NCBI RefSeq assembly: GCF_033100135.1
Contig: NZ_CP136920.1
Coordinates: 310,001 to 374,000 of the forward strand
Source of the DNA: Rubellicoccus peritrichatus
GTDB lineage: Bacteria > Verrucomicrobiota > Verrucomicrobiia > Opitutales > Cerasicoccaceae
DNA: 64,000 nucleotides
Direction of reading: 5' to 3'
Shown: one piece after another, positions 1-9,087 of the stretch
Layout: the number at the start of each line of letters is the position of its first letter
Position numbering within the stretch: position 1 is the stretch's first letter
Notes under the pieces: generated by a model
Seen by the model: the letters and a program-made list of their open reading frames with translations, nothing else
Database searches by the model: none
What the model was told of the DNA's origin: nothing
Program-made: the position numbers and the translations under genes

Positions 1-1737
1 AGTGGACATTACTCCGTCGTCGCTATCTTCAGTTATAACATCCAATGCAGACCAATCTACAAGATTGCTTGAAGACTCAACCGAATAGACATCACCTTGC
101 TGCGTATTCCATTCTAAAGAGCTTTCCGTAAAGTCCGTAACCGCAAATCGAGAAGCCGGATCTGTTGGGTCGGTTCCCAGACTAAATTCAGTTTTATTAT
201 CAAAACCGTCAAAATCAGAATCATCATTTGCAGATGCGCCATTAGCGCTACCAAAAAAGGTAACAACCCACGAATCAGGTATCCCATCCGGCGCTCCAAA
301 AGGGCGACTGTCACTGCGAAAACCAGTCACCTCGACTTCGAAAAATGGAGAGAGATTTGTTCCATCAGAAAAGCGTCCTTCAAAACGGTCGAAAAAACCA
401 CCAGTATCCGCATCACCAAAAAATCCACTTGGAGTATAGGTCAGCACACCATTGCTCAAAGCGAAAACTCCATTATTGCTGGTTGCACTGTCCTGCTGCA
501 AGGTCAGGTTCGTTCCTGACTGCTGATCAAAGCCAATTAGGGTAACTTGATTCACGTCGGGATTACTCAAAGTACCTGTTGGAGAGGTTACCGCAATAAG
601 TGAACGATCAAAGCCGTATGGAGGCGTGTCCAACGGGTGAGCTTTTAGAATGGTGCTAATATCGTATGCATTCAAAGTTGCACCACGATCATCGCCACGC
701 GCCCGAAAATACATGATCGCTTCAGCCAGGAGAGTATCCGACTCAGAGCCATCTTCGCTACTATGGGCAAGACCGAGGACATGACCAATTTCATGGGTTA
801 AGACTTCTTCAAGTGTTTCCGGATCAGACAAGCTTGGTTTAGGATGATTCAATACAACATAGCCGTAGTTTATCCGGTTAAATGGATTGCCGTTTACTGT
901 ACCGCCACCTCCGGATTTTATTGTAAAACCAGCACCTCCAAAACCAAGTGTGCTGCTATTATCAGATATCCGTTGAAAATCATCATGCATTTGCACGCGA
1001 ATCACCAGACCATCTTCAGATTCAAAATCATCGGCAGATTGGGAGAAAACCTCTGTTCCCTGGTAATCGAACTGAAGGCTGCTGACAGCGGCCCAGGCAT
1101 CGAGCGCATTGTTCAGTGCAGTGATCGCCTGTGCTTCCGTGATATTATTCGGCAAGGTGGACACATCAGCAATAACGGGAATTGCTTCACCACGATCAGG
1201 TAGAGTAAACCGGCGAAAGCCGTTGCTGTCCAGCAAACCTGAACTGGTCACCGTAAATTGAACTGCAAAGGGTTCCCTTTCATAAGCAGCCAAATCAACC
1301 TCTGCAGTTAATGTGCTACAAGTCTCTCGTATCATATCGATATCAACGGTTTCAGGATCAGCAGCCCCGGTCGGACCATCCATAAAACGTAGAGTGGCAT
1401 TCTGCACAATCAGGAAAAGCAGGTATGTCTCTCCAGGAAGCAAAGATGGCAATCGCGAGTCAGCTTGAGCCATGTCGCCATAAACACCTCCAGAGGCATA
1501 GACCTCGAAATATGCAGGAAACTCACCCCGCAAGGGCTCGATTGTCCGAAAAATGAATCGTGTCTCAACTCTGCCATCATTCAAGAGCGGCTGGCTGACA
1601 ATAAGCTCAGCCAAAGCGGTCGCATCCGCTACCGTTGCTTGATCAACCGGAGTCGTTTCTGACATCGAGAATCCACTAACTGTAATTGATGTAACGAGAA
1701 TGAATATTGAACTTAGAAGAATCCGTTTAAATGTCAT
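1..1737 (-). CDS. Exported matrixin-like zinc metalloprotease (C-terminus beyond window)
   Basis: An open frame of 579 codons from ATG at 1737 to the left edge, so the C-terminus is missing. The N-terminus MTFKRILLSSIFILVTS is a signal peptide. Residues 315-325 read HEIGHVLGLAH, the HExxHxxGxxH zinc site of metzincins, and AIMYF at about 340-344 supplies the Met-turn (M342), as in matrixins (peptidase M10-like). A Ser/Gly-rich linker follows. Then comes a calcium-binding-like segment (NDDSDFDGFDN, GTDPTDP), and finally GDVYSVESSSNLVDW near the window edge, a tail common on exported verrucomicrobial proteins. The family hydrolyses proteins outside the cell; the substrate here is unknown. A long beta-rich stretch separates the protease domain from the tail. 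Metalloprotease call is firm; the exact family is less so. Confidence 0.82.
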   Translation of the reverse strand, partial: MTFKRILLSSIFILVTSITVSGFSMSETTPVDQATVADATALAELIVSQPLLNDGRVETRFIFRTIEPLRGEFPAYFEVYASGGVYGDMAQADSRLPSLLPGETYLLFLIVQNATLRFMDGPTGAADPETVDIDMIRETCSTLTAEVDLAAYEREPFAVQFTVTSSGLLDSNGFRRFTLPDRGEAIPVIADVSTLPNNITEAQAITALNNALDAWAAVSSLQFDYQGTEVFSQSADDFESEDGLVIRVQMHDDFQRISDNSSTLGFGGAGFTIKSGGGGTVNGNPFNRINYGYVVLNHPKPSLSDPETLEEVLTHEIGHVLGLAHSSEDGSESDTLLAEAIMYFRARGDDRGATLNAYDISTILKAHPLDTPPYGFDRSLIAVTSPTGTLSNPDVNQVTLIGFDQQSGTNLTLQQDSATSNNGVFALSNGVLTYTPSGFFGDADTGGFFDRFEGRFSDGTNLSPFFEVEVTGFRSDSRPFGAPDGIPDSWVVTFFGSANGASANDDSDFDGFDNKTEFSLGTDPTDPASRFAVTDFTESSLEWNTQQGDVYSVESSSNLVDWSALDVITEDSDDGVMST

Positions 1738-2076
1738 GTGTGGGAATATACTCTAGGGTAATATTTCTATAGAAATCCGTAGAGACTCCAAGTTGAAAGC
1801 ACCTTTTCTAGCAGCACTTACGACAGCTTTACATTTTTCTAACCAAAACTCCGCTAAAATGCCCTCACTACAGTGTGCATTTCGCCATCCGCAAAATCGA
1901 TGGCCAGTATATCAACTTTAGACAATCCTGCGTCTCGGGTAATCTCAAAACCTTGCTAATGCAAAGCTTCATCGAAAGGTTTATCAATGTCATGCGACAT
2001 AGCATCCCGTTATTGCTTTCGATGAAACAACAATCAAGATTAGCTCTATTACTCACACCTTAGATACAAAGCTAAA
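1738..2076. other. Intergenic region, 339 bases
   Basis: Lies between the divergent metalloprotease and deoxyribosyltransferase genes, so it should hold both promoters. Short open frames on both strands around 1868-2063 overlap each other head-on and show no recognisable protein, so I do not call them. The only clear structure is the inverted repeat listed at 1968-2026. Confidence 0.5.
1968..2026. repeat. Nested inverted repeat upstream of the deoxyribosyltransferase gene
   Basis: TTCATCGAAAG (1968-1978) pairs perfectly with CTTTCGATGAA (2016-2026). Inside the loop, ATGTC (1987-1991) and GACAT (1996-2000) form a second hairpin with an ATGC loop. The element ends about 50 bases before the ATG at 2077. 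It could be a leader structure, an operator or chance; nothing identifies it further. Confidence 0.4.
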
Positions 2077-2781
2077 ATGCCTCAGTCCAAAGAACATCCT
2101 CTGAATATTTATTTTGCCGGTGAATTGTTCACCCACAAAGATCTCGTCGGTAATGCAATTCTTGCTGAATCCATCGCAGAACTGAGCGATCAGCGCTACT
2201 GCAGTGTCTTACCACAGAATTTTGAGCAACGCGACAATTCCCCCCAACAAATCCGCGATCAGGATCTCTTGAACCTGATCGAAAGCGATCTGGCGCTGTT
2301 TTGCTTCGACGGGAGCGACCTTGACGCAGGAACTGTGGTGGAATTCATGGCAGCGAAATTTGCTGATATTCCTTCTGTCATTCTCAGAACTGACTACCGA
2401 TCAAAGAGTTCGGGAGATCAAGTGGACTTCCCCTGGAACCTCATGGCCAGCTTTTATCCAAGATGTGAGGTCGAGGTAGTCGACTCCATGGCCATCTACC
2501 AGAGCATTTTCAAGGAATTCCCCATGATTGACGCAGGAGACGTCATGATCGAGAAACGCAGCTCGGACGTCGCCCACACAATGGTCCGTGTTGTGTCCCA
2601 GGCAATCGTCGATGCCTTTGACCGTGTGCTTCAGCAGCCGATCAAGCTTCCGGCCAGCTCATCCGAAGCCGTTTACGACTGGCTGGCCCGCTTTGCCGGA
2701 TTCGAAGACGGAGACGAGCGGATTGCTGAGCGTTTAAAGCAAGCCTTAAAGCGCAAACAGGAAAGACGACTTCTCGCTTGA
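2077..2781 (+). CDS. Nucleoside 2-deoxyribosyltransferase-like protein
   Basis: 234 residues, cytoplasmic, no signal peptide. The N-terminus has the beta-strand plus loop IYFAGELFTHKD (about 11-22) typical of nucleoside 2-deoxyribosyltransferases (PF05014). SDLALFCFDGSDLDAGTVVEF (about 70-90) holds the conserved Asp and the probable nucleophile Glu89 in the D-x-GT-x-x-E arrangement. The family cleaves or exchanges the N-glycosidic bond of deoxynucleosides or nucleotides; some members act as nucleotide hydrolases. The C-terminal 60 residues are helical and basic, ending in ALKRKQERR, which is longer than the core family. Substrate cannot be read from the sequence. Confidence 0.72.
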   Translation: MPQSKEHPLNIYFAGELFTHKDLVGNAILAESIAELSDQRYCSVLPQNFEQRDNSPQQIRDQDLLNLIESDLALFCFDGSDLDAGTVVEFMAAKFADIPSVILRTDYRSKSSGDQVDFPWNLMASFYPRCEVEVVDSMAIYQSIFKEFPMIDAGDVMIEKRSSDVAHTMVRVVSQAIVDAFDRVLQQPIKLPASSSEAVYDWLARFAGFEDGDERIAERLKQALKRKQERRLLA

Positions 2782-2826
2782 CCAAAGCGCCTCTGAGGCA
2801 GATTCTTTTCGGCTTTTCCAAATTCT

Positions 2827-3621
2827 ATGAACCGTCCGCCGAAAAAAAAGAAGCAGCACGAAGGCGATTTGTCACGTGATCCACGCTTCGACCAGAAAGA
2901 TTTAGAAGAAGCCCCGGACCTGGCCAAACAGGACGATCGCAACCTCGTAGGCGTTGATGAGGCATTCAAGGACGCTGATGTCGAGGACAAGGTCTGGCTT
3001 TTCTGGCAGAAAAACGGTAAGTCCATGATCGCAGGCGGTGTCGTCGCCTTAATCGCAGTTCTCGCAGTTCAAGGCTATCGTGTTTACGAAAACAAAGCTC
3101 TGGAGGCAATGAAGGCCGAATATCAGGCAGCCGAAGGCGAAGAGGCAACCCTCCTCTCTTTTGGTGAGGCAAATGCATCCGCTACACTCGGCGCTTTTGC
3201 CCTACTTGAGTCTGCAGATGCCAAGTATGTTGAAGAAAATTACGCCGAAGCAGGAAAACTATATGCCCAGGCAAGCACAGGTTTAAGTGGAACAGCATTT
3301 GGCGCACGTGCGGAGCTCGGCCAGGCCATGGCTAGCATCAAGAGTGGTGATACCGCAGCTGGCTCATCCGAACTGACGCGCATTGCCGGAGATGCGACAC
3401 TGATTGGCTCAATTCGTGGTGAAGCTGCCTTCAACCTCGTCCTGCTCGCCCTTCAGAACAATGACTTTGAGGTCGCGAAACAGCGACTTGTTGAGCTTGA
3501 ATCCATTGAAGATGCACCAATCTGGGCCCAACAGGCTAAAATGATGCGCGAAAATGTCCCGGAGCTAGCTGATACGCCTGAAAAAGAGACACCTGCAGAT
3601 ACCGAAGCGACTGAGTCTTAA
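2827..3621 (+). CDS. YfgM-like membrane-anchored tetratricopeptide protein
   Basis: 264 residues. A Lys-rich, charged N-terminus of about 60 residues precedes a single membrane segment at about 66-85 (SMIAGGVVALIAVLAV). The rest is Ala-rich helical hairpins (AEAGKLYAQAS, AEAAFNLVLLAL-type) as in the tetratricopeptide-like domain of YfgM (PF09976), and the tail is acidic. YfgM-type proteins sit in the inner membrane with the TPR part in the periplasm and help periplasmic chaperones near the Sec translocon. It starts 45 bases after the preceding gene and is probably co-transcribed with it. Family assignment is by overall architecture, not by a signature motif. Confidence 0.62.
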   Translation: MNRPPKKKKQHEGDLSRDPRFDQKDLEEAPDLAKQDDRNLVGVDEAFKDADVEDKVWLFWQKNGKSMIAGGVVALIAVLAVQGYRVYENKALEAMKAEYQAAEGEEATLLSFGEANASATLGAFALLESADAKYVEENYAEAGKLYAQASTGLSGTAFGARAELGQAMASIKSGDTAAGSSELTRIAGDATLIGSIRGEAAFNLVLLALQNNDFEVAKQRLVELESIEDAPIWAQQAKMMRENVPELADTPEKETPADTEATES

Positions 3622-3741
3622 GCGGTAAGGTCTCATTAGGACCAGCCTTTTGCCTGGAATCCCTTCCGGTTAGGCACATCAAATATTAATTGTAATGCTG
3701 CGTGCTTGGCAGCGACAGAGTAGTTGACTTATCCTGTCGTT

Positions 3742-6435
3742 ATGCCTGCCAAAAAAGCCTCCGCCCGTTCATCCAAGAACCCTGAACGCATCCGCTTAAA
3801 AGAAGCGCACGAACGCAAACAGAACTGGCAACGCTGGGGGCCTTATCTTTCAGAGAGGCAGTGGGGAACAGTTCGAGAGGATTACTCTCCCGATGGTGAT
3901 GCCTGGAAATATCTGCCTCATGACCATGCCCGAAGCCGGGCATACCGCTGGGGTGAGGACGGATTACTTGGATTCACTGATCGCGAATGCCGACTTTGCT
4001 TTAGCCTGGCGCTCTGGAATGAGCGTGACCCCATCCTCAAGGAACGCCTTTACGGACTCTCCGGCCCTGAAGGAAATCATGGCGAAGATGTCAAGGAACT
4101 CTACTACTATCTGGACTCAACGCCGACCCACTCCTACGAAAAGACACTCTATAAATATCCCCAACGGGAGTATCCTTACGGATACTTAAAGGATGAAAAT
4201 GCTAAGCGCGGATTGAATGATCTAGAGTTCGAAGTTCTCGACAGTGGTGCCTTTGATGACAATCGCTACTGGGATGTATTTGCCGAATATGCCAAAGAAA
4301 GCCCAGACGATATTCTGATCAAAATCACAGTAGCCAATCGTGGTCCTGAAGAAGCCACGCTGCACCTGCTCCCAACCCTTTGGTTTCGCAATACATGGGT
4401 CTGGGGCTGCGACCATGATGGCTGCACATTGAAGCCGGACATTCGCGAAGAAACATCAGGCCATCTCACCACCCAGCACGAAAGCCTGGGCAAATTTCAC
4501 TGGTGGGGTGAGGAGGCCCCAGACACACTTTTCACAGAGAACGAAACTAACAGCAAACGCCTCTTTGGAACTGAGAACACAACCAATTGCGTCAAAGATG
4601 CGTTCCATGACTTTGTCGTGCATGGCAACAACGCAGCACTCAAGTCCGACGGGCATGGCACCAAGGCGGCCTATCATTACATTCTCTCGGTTCCTGCGGG
4701 CGGAGAGAAAACCGTGCGACTCCGCCTCAGTGCGGATAATCAGAAACCCAAGGCACCATTTGGCCCGGCATTTGATAAAACTTTTGAAAAACGCATCAAA
4801 GAAGCTACAGCGTTTTTTGAAGACATTACTGAGTCCAAACTCTGCAACAATGAAACGAAGGTGCTGCGCCAGGCCTATGCCGGCATGCTACAAAGCAAGC
4901 AGTTTTATCACTACTCTGTCCGAGACTGGTTAAAGGGTGATCCAAGTGAACCGACACCACCCGAAAGCCGTAAGGAGGGCCGCAACTCCACCTGGGGCCA
5001 TCTCTTTAATCGCGACATTATATCCATGCCGGATAAGTGGGAGTATCCCTGGTTTGCTGCCTGGGATCTGTCGTTTCACATGATTCCATTCGACAAAATT
5101 GATCCCGAATTTGCTAAGGATCAGTTGACACTATTTCTACGTGAATGGTACATGCACCCCAACGGCCAGATTCCGGCCTACGAGTGGAACTTTTCAGACG
5201 TGAACCCACCTGTTCATGCCTGGGCTTGCTGGCGACTTTATAAAATGACCGGAACGCGTGGCAACCGTGACATCCATTTCCTCGCCCAGAACTTTCATAA
5301 GCTCCTTCTTAACTTTAACTGGTGGGTTAACCGCAAAGATCCCGATGGCAATAATGTCTTCGCTGGTGGCTTCCTTGGGTTGGATAACATAGGGGCGTTT
5401 GACCGCTCAAAACCATTACCCGGTGGTGCACAACTGACTCAAGCCGATGGAACTGCCTGGATGGCTTTTTTCTGTGCAACCATGCTGAGCATTTCTCTTG
5501 AGCTCGCCGCCTACGACAATTCTTACGAGGGTGTGGCTTCCAAGTTTTTTGAACATTTTGTGTCCATCGGTGAAGCCGCTAATACGCTTGGTGGCAGCGG
5601 GCTATGGAATCATGAAGACGGTTTCTACTATGACATGCTCAGCGTTGATGGAAGAAAGATCCCAATGGAGATCCGCTCAATGGTTGGCATCCTTGCGATC
5701 TGCGCAGTGGAAGTTCTTCCAATTGATGTCATTGATAAACTACCCGCTTTCAAAAGCCGCATGCAATGGTATCTGAAGCACAATCGGATCTTCGAACAGG
5801 AGGCATCAAGCCTCGTTTTTGCCAGTGGCAACAGAGAGTGCGAGAACGGAAAAATGTTACTCGCCCTTCCGTCACGACATCGCCTTGAGCGCGTGCTACA
5901 ATATGTTTTTGATGAAAGCGAATTCCTCTCACAGTATGGTGTCCGCAGTCTATCGAAATATCATGAGGAGCATCCTTATGTACTTGAATTCAGGGGCGAG
6001 CGACATGAGGTAGGCTACGTCCCGGCCGAATCAAACAGCTTCATGTTTGGAGGTAACTCCAACTGGCGCGGCCCAATCTGGTTCCCGGTTAATTTCATTC
6101 TCCTGGAAGCCCTCGAGAAGTATCATCACTTCTACGGTGACAGCATTACGGTTGAATTACCCAAAGGCTCGGGCAATCACGTAACACTGGACAAGGCAGC
6201 TGATGAAATCGCACGACGCTTGATTTCGATTTTCATGCCGGATGAAAACGGCAACCGCCCCGTTCACGGACTCCACGCTCCGTGGTATCGTGATGACCAT
6301 TTTAAAGACCTGGTGCTCTTCTATGAATACTTCGATGGCGACACAGGGCGCGGTGTTGGCGCATCACACCAGACCGGTTGGACCGGGCTCGTAGCAAAGC
6401 TCCTTGAAGATCGCTGCAAGAGCTGTAAGCCGTGA
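3742..6435 (+). CDS. GH63/MGH1-like glucosidase family protein
   Basis: About 897 residues, cytoplasmic, no signal peptide. I place the start at the ATG at 3742 (MPAKKASAR); a TTG at 3724 would add six residues. The N-terminal half is a beta-sandwich. The C-terminal half is an (alpha/alpha)6-barrel with FAAWDLSFHMIPFDKIDP (probable general-acid Asp), YEWNFSDVNPPVHAWA and NSNWRGPIWFPVNFILLEAL, motifs of the GH63 and mannosylglycerate-hydrolase (MGH1-like) group. Known members remove glucose or act on glucosyl- or mannosylglycerate. The specific substrate is open: a compatible-solute role or glycan trimming would both fit. It stands alone between a TPR protein and a convergent minus-strand operon. 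Confidence 0.78.
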   Translation: MPAKKASARSSKNPERIRLKEAHERKQNWQRWGPYLSERQWGTVREDYSPDGDAWKYLPHDHARSRAYRWGEDGLLGFTDRECRLCFSLALWNERDPILKERLYGLSGPEGNHGEDVKELYYYLDSTPTHSYEKTLYKYPQREYPYGYLKDENAKRGLNDLEFEVLDSGAFDDNRYWDVFAEYAKESPDDILIKITVANRGPEEATLHLLPTLWFRNTWVWGCDHDGCTLKPDIREETSGHLTTQHESLGKFHWWGEEAPDTLFTENETNSKRLFGTENTTNCVKDAFHDFVVHGNNAALKSDGHGTKAAYHYILSVPAGGEKTVRLRLSADNQKPKAPFGPAFDKTFEKRIKEATAFFEDITESKLCNNETKVLRQAYAGMLQSKQFYHYSVRDWLKGDPSEPTPPESRKEGRNSTWGHLFNRDIISMPDKWEYPWFAAWDLSFHMIPFDKIDPEFAKDQLTLFLREWYMHPNGQIPAYEWNFSDVNPPVHAWACWRLYKMTGTRGNRDIHFLAQNFHKLLLNFNWWVNRKDPDGNNVFAGGFLGLDNIGAFDRSKPLPGGAQLTQADGTAWMAFFCATMLSISLELAAYDNSYEGVASKFFEHFVSIGEAANTLGGSGLWNHEDGFYYDMLSVDGRKIPMEIRSMVGILAICAVEVLPIDVIDKLPAFKSRMQWYLKHNRIFEQEASSLVFASGNRECENGKMLLALPSRHRLERVLQYVFDESEFLSQYGVRSLSKYHEEHPYVLEFRGERHEVGYVPAESNSFMFGGNSNWRGPIWFPVNFILLEALEKYHHFYGDSITVELPKGSGNHVTLDKAADEIARRLISIFMPDENGNRPVHGLHAPWYRDDHFKDLVLFYEYFDGDTGRGVGASHQTGWTGLVAKLLEDRCKSCKP

Positions 6436-6471
6436 TTATGATAATGCACTAAACCCAGACCTGACTCAATC

Positions 6472-7122
6472 TTAACAACTATCTCTTCTTAGTTTGCAAA
6501 CAAGGTCGGCACCAAGGACATTCTGAAAAGCAGCACGCAGCTCAGGATGCTTGGGCAGGTATTTCCTCAAGGATTCGAATGACCAGGAAACATAACGAGC
6601 AGGCGTCAATGCAACGACATCTGCCGATGCCTTTTTGCCCGTGAGATAACCCATCTCACCAACGAAGTGACCAGGAGACAATTGAGCCAACTCCTTGTCA
6701 TTGCGGCGAACAGACAACTCACCTTCGTATATCACAATAACCTGGTCGATCTCTTTACCATTGGAAGCAACCATGCTTTCGGGCTGGGTTTCCTTCCATT
6801 CCCCCAACTCCAATAGTCTTTTGAAATCCCGTTGAGACAGTTGATCAAAGACCAAACGATAGAGTTTCAATTCATCGCCCACCAGATGCACTGGTCGGCG
6901 TTCCATAATCAAGACAACAGACAGGACAAGATTGATGCTGATAAAGACAAAGTTCCAAATAATAACGTCCCATAAAGGAGTCGCCTGAAAGTAATAGTAA
7001 GGAATAAGAGAAGACCCCGCAATAATGGCAAAGATTCGCAACCATAAGATATCACGAACCAGGTATGAGATCAGGTAGAGAACATTCGCCATATTGGCAA
7101 GGTATGGGAGTAGTAGACTCAT
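6472..7122 (-). CDS. Popeye-like membrane protein with cyclic nucleotide-binding domain
   Basis: 216 residues. Three hydrophobic segments fill residues 1-70 (LANMANVLYLISYLV, LRIFAIIAGSSLI, IIWNFVFISINLVLSVVLI). A cyclic-nucleotide-binding fold follows, ending in FVGEMGYLTGKKASADV at the phosphate-binding cassette. The order of three membrane helices plus a cNMP fold resembles eukaryotic Popeye proteins and their bacterial relatives. The canonical cassette Arg (GEL..PRTA) is not obvious: the site reads GKKASA, so cAMP or cGMP binding is not assured. Its start overlaps the stop of the peroxiredoxin-like gene by four bases, so the two are translationally coupled. A role as a membrane sensor is inference. 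Confidence 0.7.
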   Translation of the reverse strand: MSLLLPYLANMANVLYLISYLVRDILWLRIFAIIAGSSLIPYYYFQATPLWDVIIWNFVFISINLVLSVVLIMERRPVHLVGDELKLYRLVFDQLSQRDFKRLLELGEWKETQPESMVASNGKEIDQVIVIYEGELSVRRNDKELAQLSPGHFVGEMGYLTGKKASADVVALTPARYVSWSFESLRKYLPKHPELRAAFQNVLGADLVCKLRRDSC

Positions 7123-7745
7123 AAGACTTCCTCGCTGTCTAAAGTGATGAGTTTGACTGCCGCATCGAAAACATCGGATACATCCATAAAGTCACCAACT
7201 GCTTTCTCCCGATGAATTAGCTGCACGCGCTTCTCTGAATCAACAATTAATAAGCCACCCTGCTGCATGGGATCACCTTCAACCGTCTTCTGCCAATGCC
7301 CATGGCCAAATGCACGCAATGCATTCTTAATAGACCAGGGGCTGATAGTCGATGCAATCGAATGCTTCAAAGACAACATGCGGTGAAGCTCGAGCGTCGG
7401 ATCTGTCAGCGTTTGAACGGGCTCTTCAGCAAGACCATAGCGATCAACAAAACCTTTGAGATGCTCAACCGTGCCATTGCCAATCAAAGCGATGCATATG
7501 CCCAGACGCTCAAACTCGGCAAAGCGTGGTTTCCAGGCAGTAATATGCTCACTACAGGCAATACAGCCAAAGTGGCGAAGAAAAACAAACACGCTGGGTT
7601 GCCCTCCCAGCAGGGATCCAAATCGAACCGATTCGTTACGTTCATTCAAAAGAGAAAGCGCCTGTGCAGCCTCAGGCAGTGTCTCGTTAACAGCTAGTAG
7701 CCTCATGGTGTCGAAGCTTTTAGGGAAGACTGACTTCCAGTGCAA
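7119..7745 (-). CDS. Peroxiredoxin-like protein (AhpC/TSA-2 family)
   Basis: 208 residues from a TTG at 7745, which is preceded by GGAG nine bases upstream. An ATG at 7706 (MRLLAVNE) is an alternative and leaves the domain complete. The thioredoxin fold shows SVFVFLRHFGCIACSEH with Cys61 and Cys64, a CxxC at the peroxiredoxin peroxidatic position, then ICIALIGNGT and GLLIVDSEKRVQLIHR. This matches the AhpC/TSA-2 (PF13911) group, the PRXL2-like branch with a CxxC. Such proteins are thiol reductases or peroxidases, and the electron donor is unknown. It lies three bases after the beta-helix gene and overlaps the Popeye-like gene, forming a three-gene unit. Confidence 0.75.
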   Translation of the reverse strand: MHWKSVFPKSFDTMRLLAVNETLPEAAQALSLLNERNESVRFGSLLGGQPSVFVFLRHFGCIACSEHITAWKPRFAEFERLGICIALIGNGTVEHLKGFVDRYGLAEEPVQTLTDPTLELHRMLSLKHSIASTISPWSIKNALRAFGHGHWQKTVEGDPMQQGGLLIVDSEKRVQLIHREKAVGDFMDVSDVFDAAVKLITLDSEEVL

Positions 7746-7748
7746 TTG

Positions 7749-8849
7749 CTATTGCTCCGGCCAATGAATCTCTTTTGCCAATTCAACCAAGAGTTTCATC
7801 TGCGGATTATCCTCGGCCAGCTCTCGGGCTTTCGCATATGCTTCAGGTCCATCCGGAATCTCGACAAGGTTAACCACTTCGACCCTGTCCTTGGGTAAGC
7901 TGTTCTTTGCATTCTCCCATCTAAGATTTCCCAGCGCGTAAGAATCGATGAGTCGGTGCTTTTTGCCCTTAAAAGCAAAACCAGTTCCACGACCAAAAGC
8001 AGAAATACAACGCGTATAACTCGTAACGGTTTCATGGACGTCTGCCACACCACCCGCACTGGAGCCATTCCAGGCAAAAAGGCAGTCGCGAAACTCCGCT
8101 TCTGATTTCCCATGGGCACTAGCTCCTTCATCGCCACAGAGAATGGCAGAGCAGTTTTCCAGCACAATGCCCTCGCAATGACCATGCAGCCCAAATCCGT
8201 CATTACTTGCACCACGGACATTGAGATTTCTAATCCGAACGTATTTGGCATTATCCAGCATAACTCCCTTTTCTGCACCTGGAAGGTAAGTTCCAGTAAA
8301 TGGTGGCTCCATTCCATCCGGAAAGCGTATTAAAAGCGCACCATCTTCGCCCTTCTTCACGAGAAAATCCTCTGCGCCATAGCCTGCAAAAGGAGTGCTT
8401 TTAGACATCACAATCGGAACACCACGATAAAAAGCAATAGCCCACTGACTTTTCATAGCTTTTCTGTCCACATTGACAGACCAAAAATCGCCTTCCTTCT
8501 TCCAGGGTCCATCGGATATATCACTGCCAAGATCAATGATTGCACCGTTGCCTTCAATCGTGATTGGAGCCTCAGCAGTGCCTTTGATTTTGAGCCTCAT
8601 CCGCTCCCGATAAGGCTTCTCCGTTTTCATGATGGAAAGCGTATCGCCAGGTCTCAACAATGATAGAGCCTTGGAAAATGTTTTGACCGGACCATCAGGG
8701 GCTCTCGCTTTCCCTGAAACACCCAACCAACTATTATCCCCGGTTTCATGATTCACATAGACCACTTTCCCCAAACACATGAGCGGCAAAACCAGAAACA
8801 TCGCTGAAAGAAAGAGTGATTGTCTGCGAGAAACAGTGAATTTAATCAT
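7749..8849 (-). CDS. Exported right-handed beta-helix protein
   Basis: About 366 residues from ATG at 8849; TTG and GTG lie just upstream. The signal peptide is SLFLSAMFLVLPLMCLG. The mature start VVYVNHETGDNSWLG with PVKTFSKALSLLRPGDTLSI is the opening of DUF1565/parallel beta-helix proteins. Repeating turns follow (RIRNLNVRGASNDGFGL, GIVLENCSAILCG, EFRDCLFAWNGSS, SYTRCISAF). The fold occurs in polysaccharide lyases and in surface proteins; no lyase catalytic triad is evident. The C-terminus (PEAYAKARELAEDNPQ) leaves the helix. It is the first gene of the unit reading down to 6472. Confidence 0.75.
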   Translation of the reverse strand: MIKFTVSRRQSLFLSAMFLVLPLMCLGKVVYVNHETGDNSWLGVSGKARAPDGPVKTFSKALSLLRPGDTLSIMKTEKPYRERMRLKIKGTAEAPITIEGNGAIIDLGSDISDGPWKKEGDFWSVNVDRKAMKSQWAIAFYRGVPIVMSKSTPFAGYGAEDFLVKKGEDGALLIRFPDGMEPPFTGTYLPGAEKGVMLDNAKYVRIRNLNVRGASNDGFGLHGHCEGIVLENCSAILCGDEGASAHGKSEAEFRDCLFAWNGSSAGGVADVHETVTSYTRCISAFGRGTGFAFKGKKHRLIDSYALGNLRWENAKNSLPKDRVEVVNLVEIPDGPEAYAKARELAEDNPQMKLLVELAKEIHWPEQ

Positions 8850-8912
8850 AACCACCAATTGACTAAGTCAACCAAGGAAGGCAGTCAACTACAGACCATA
8901 AACAACCCCCCG

Positions 8913-8975
8913 TTGGCCATCGCCCACGTTCCATTGGACGTGGACAACGCGCTATTGGACATCGACATTAGCTCT
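8913..8975. repeat. Three imperfect 21-base tandem repeats
   Basis: Units begin TTGGCCATCG (8913), TTGGACGTGG (8934) and TTGGACATCG (8955), exactly 21 bases apart. Within them CCACGT (8924-8929) and ACGTGG (8938-8943) form an inverted repeat. Read on the plus strand the units give heptads such as LDVDNAL and LDIDISS, but no credible gene surrounds them. They lie in the 281-base gap between the beta-helix gene and the 9131 operon. Confidence 0.45.
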
Positions 8976-9087
8976 ATTCAGAGCGCCATCACAATCGCGT
9001 AACAAACCGCAGGCACAAATCAAGAGGCCTTCAAAACTTCTCGAAAAGTCTGGTGAAGCGATAAGGAATCCTTTTTGATGCGTTTAA

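Noticed and set aside
1868-2063. Two small opposite-strand frames before the deoxyribosyltransferase gene
   Set aside because: They overlap each other head-on, lack start signals, and cover the inverted repeat, so I treat the region as non-coding.
8820-9002. Plus-strand small frame over the 21-base repeats
   Set aside because: The frame starts inside the beta-helix gene on the other strand, and the heptad-like end is explained by the DNA repeat. No homologue or start signal seen.
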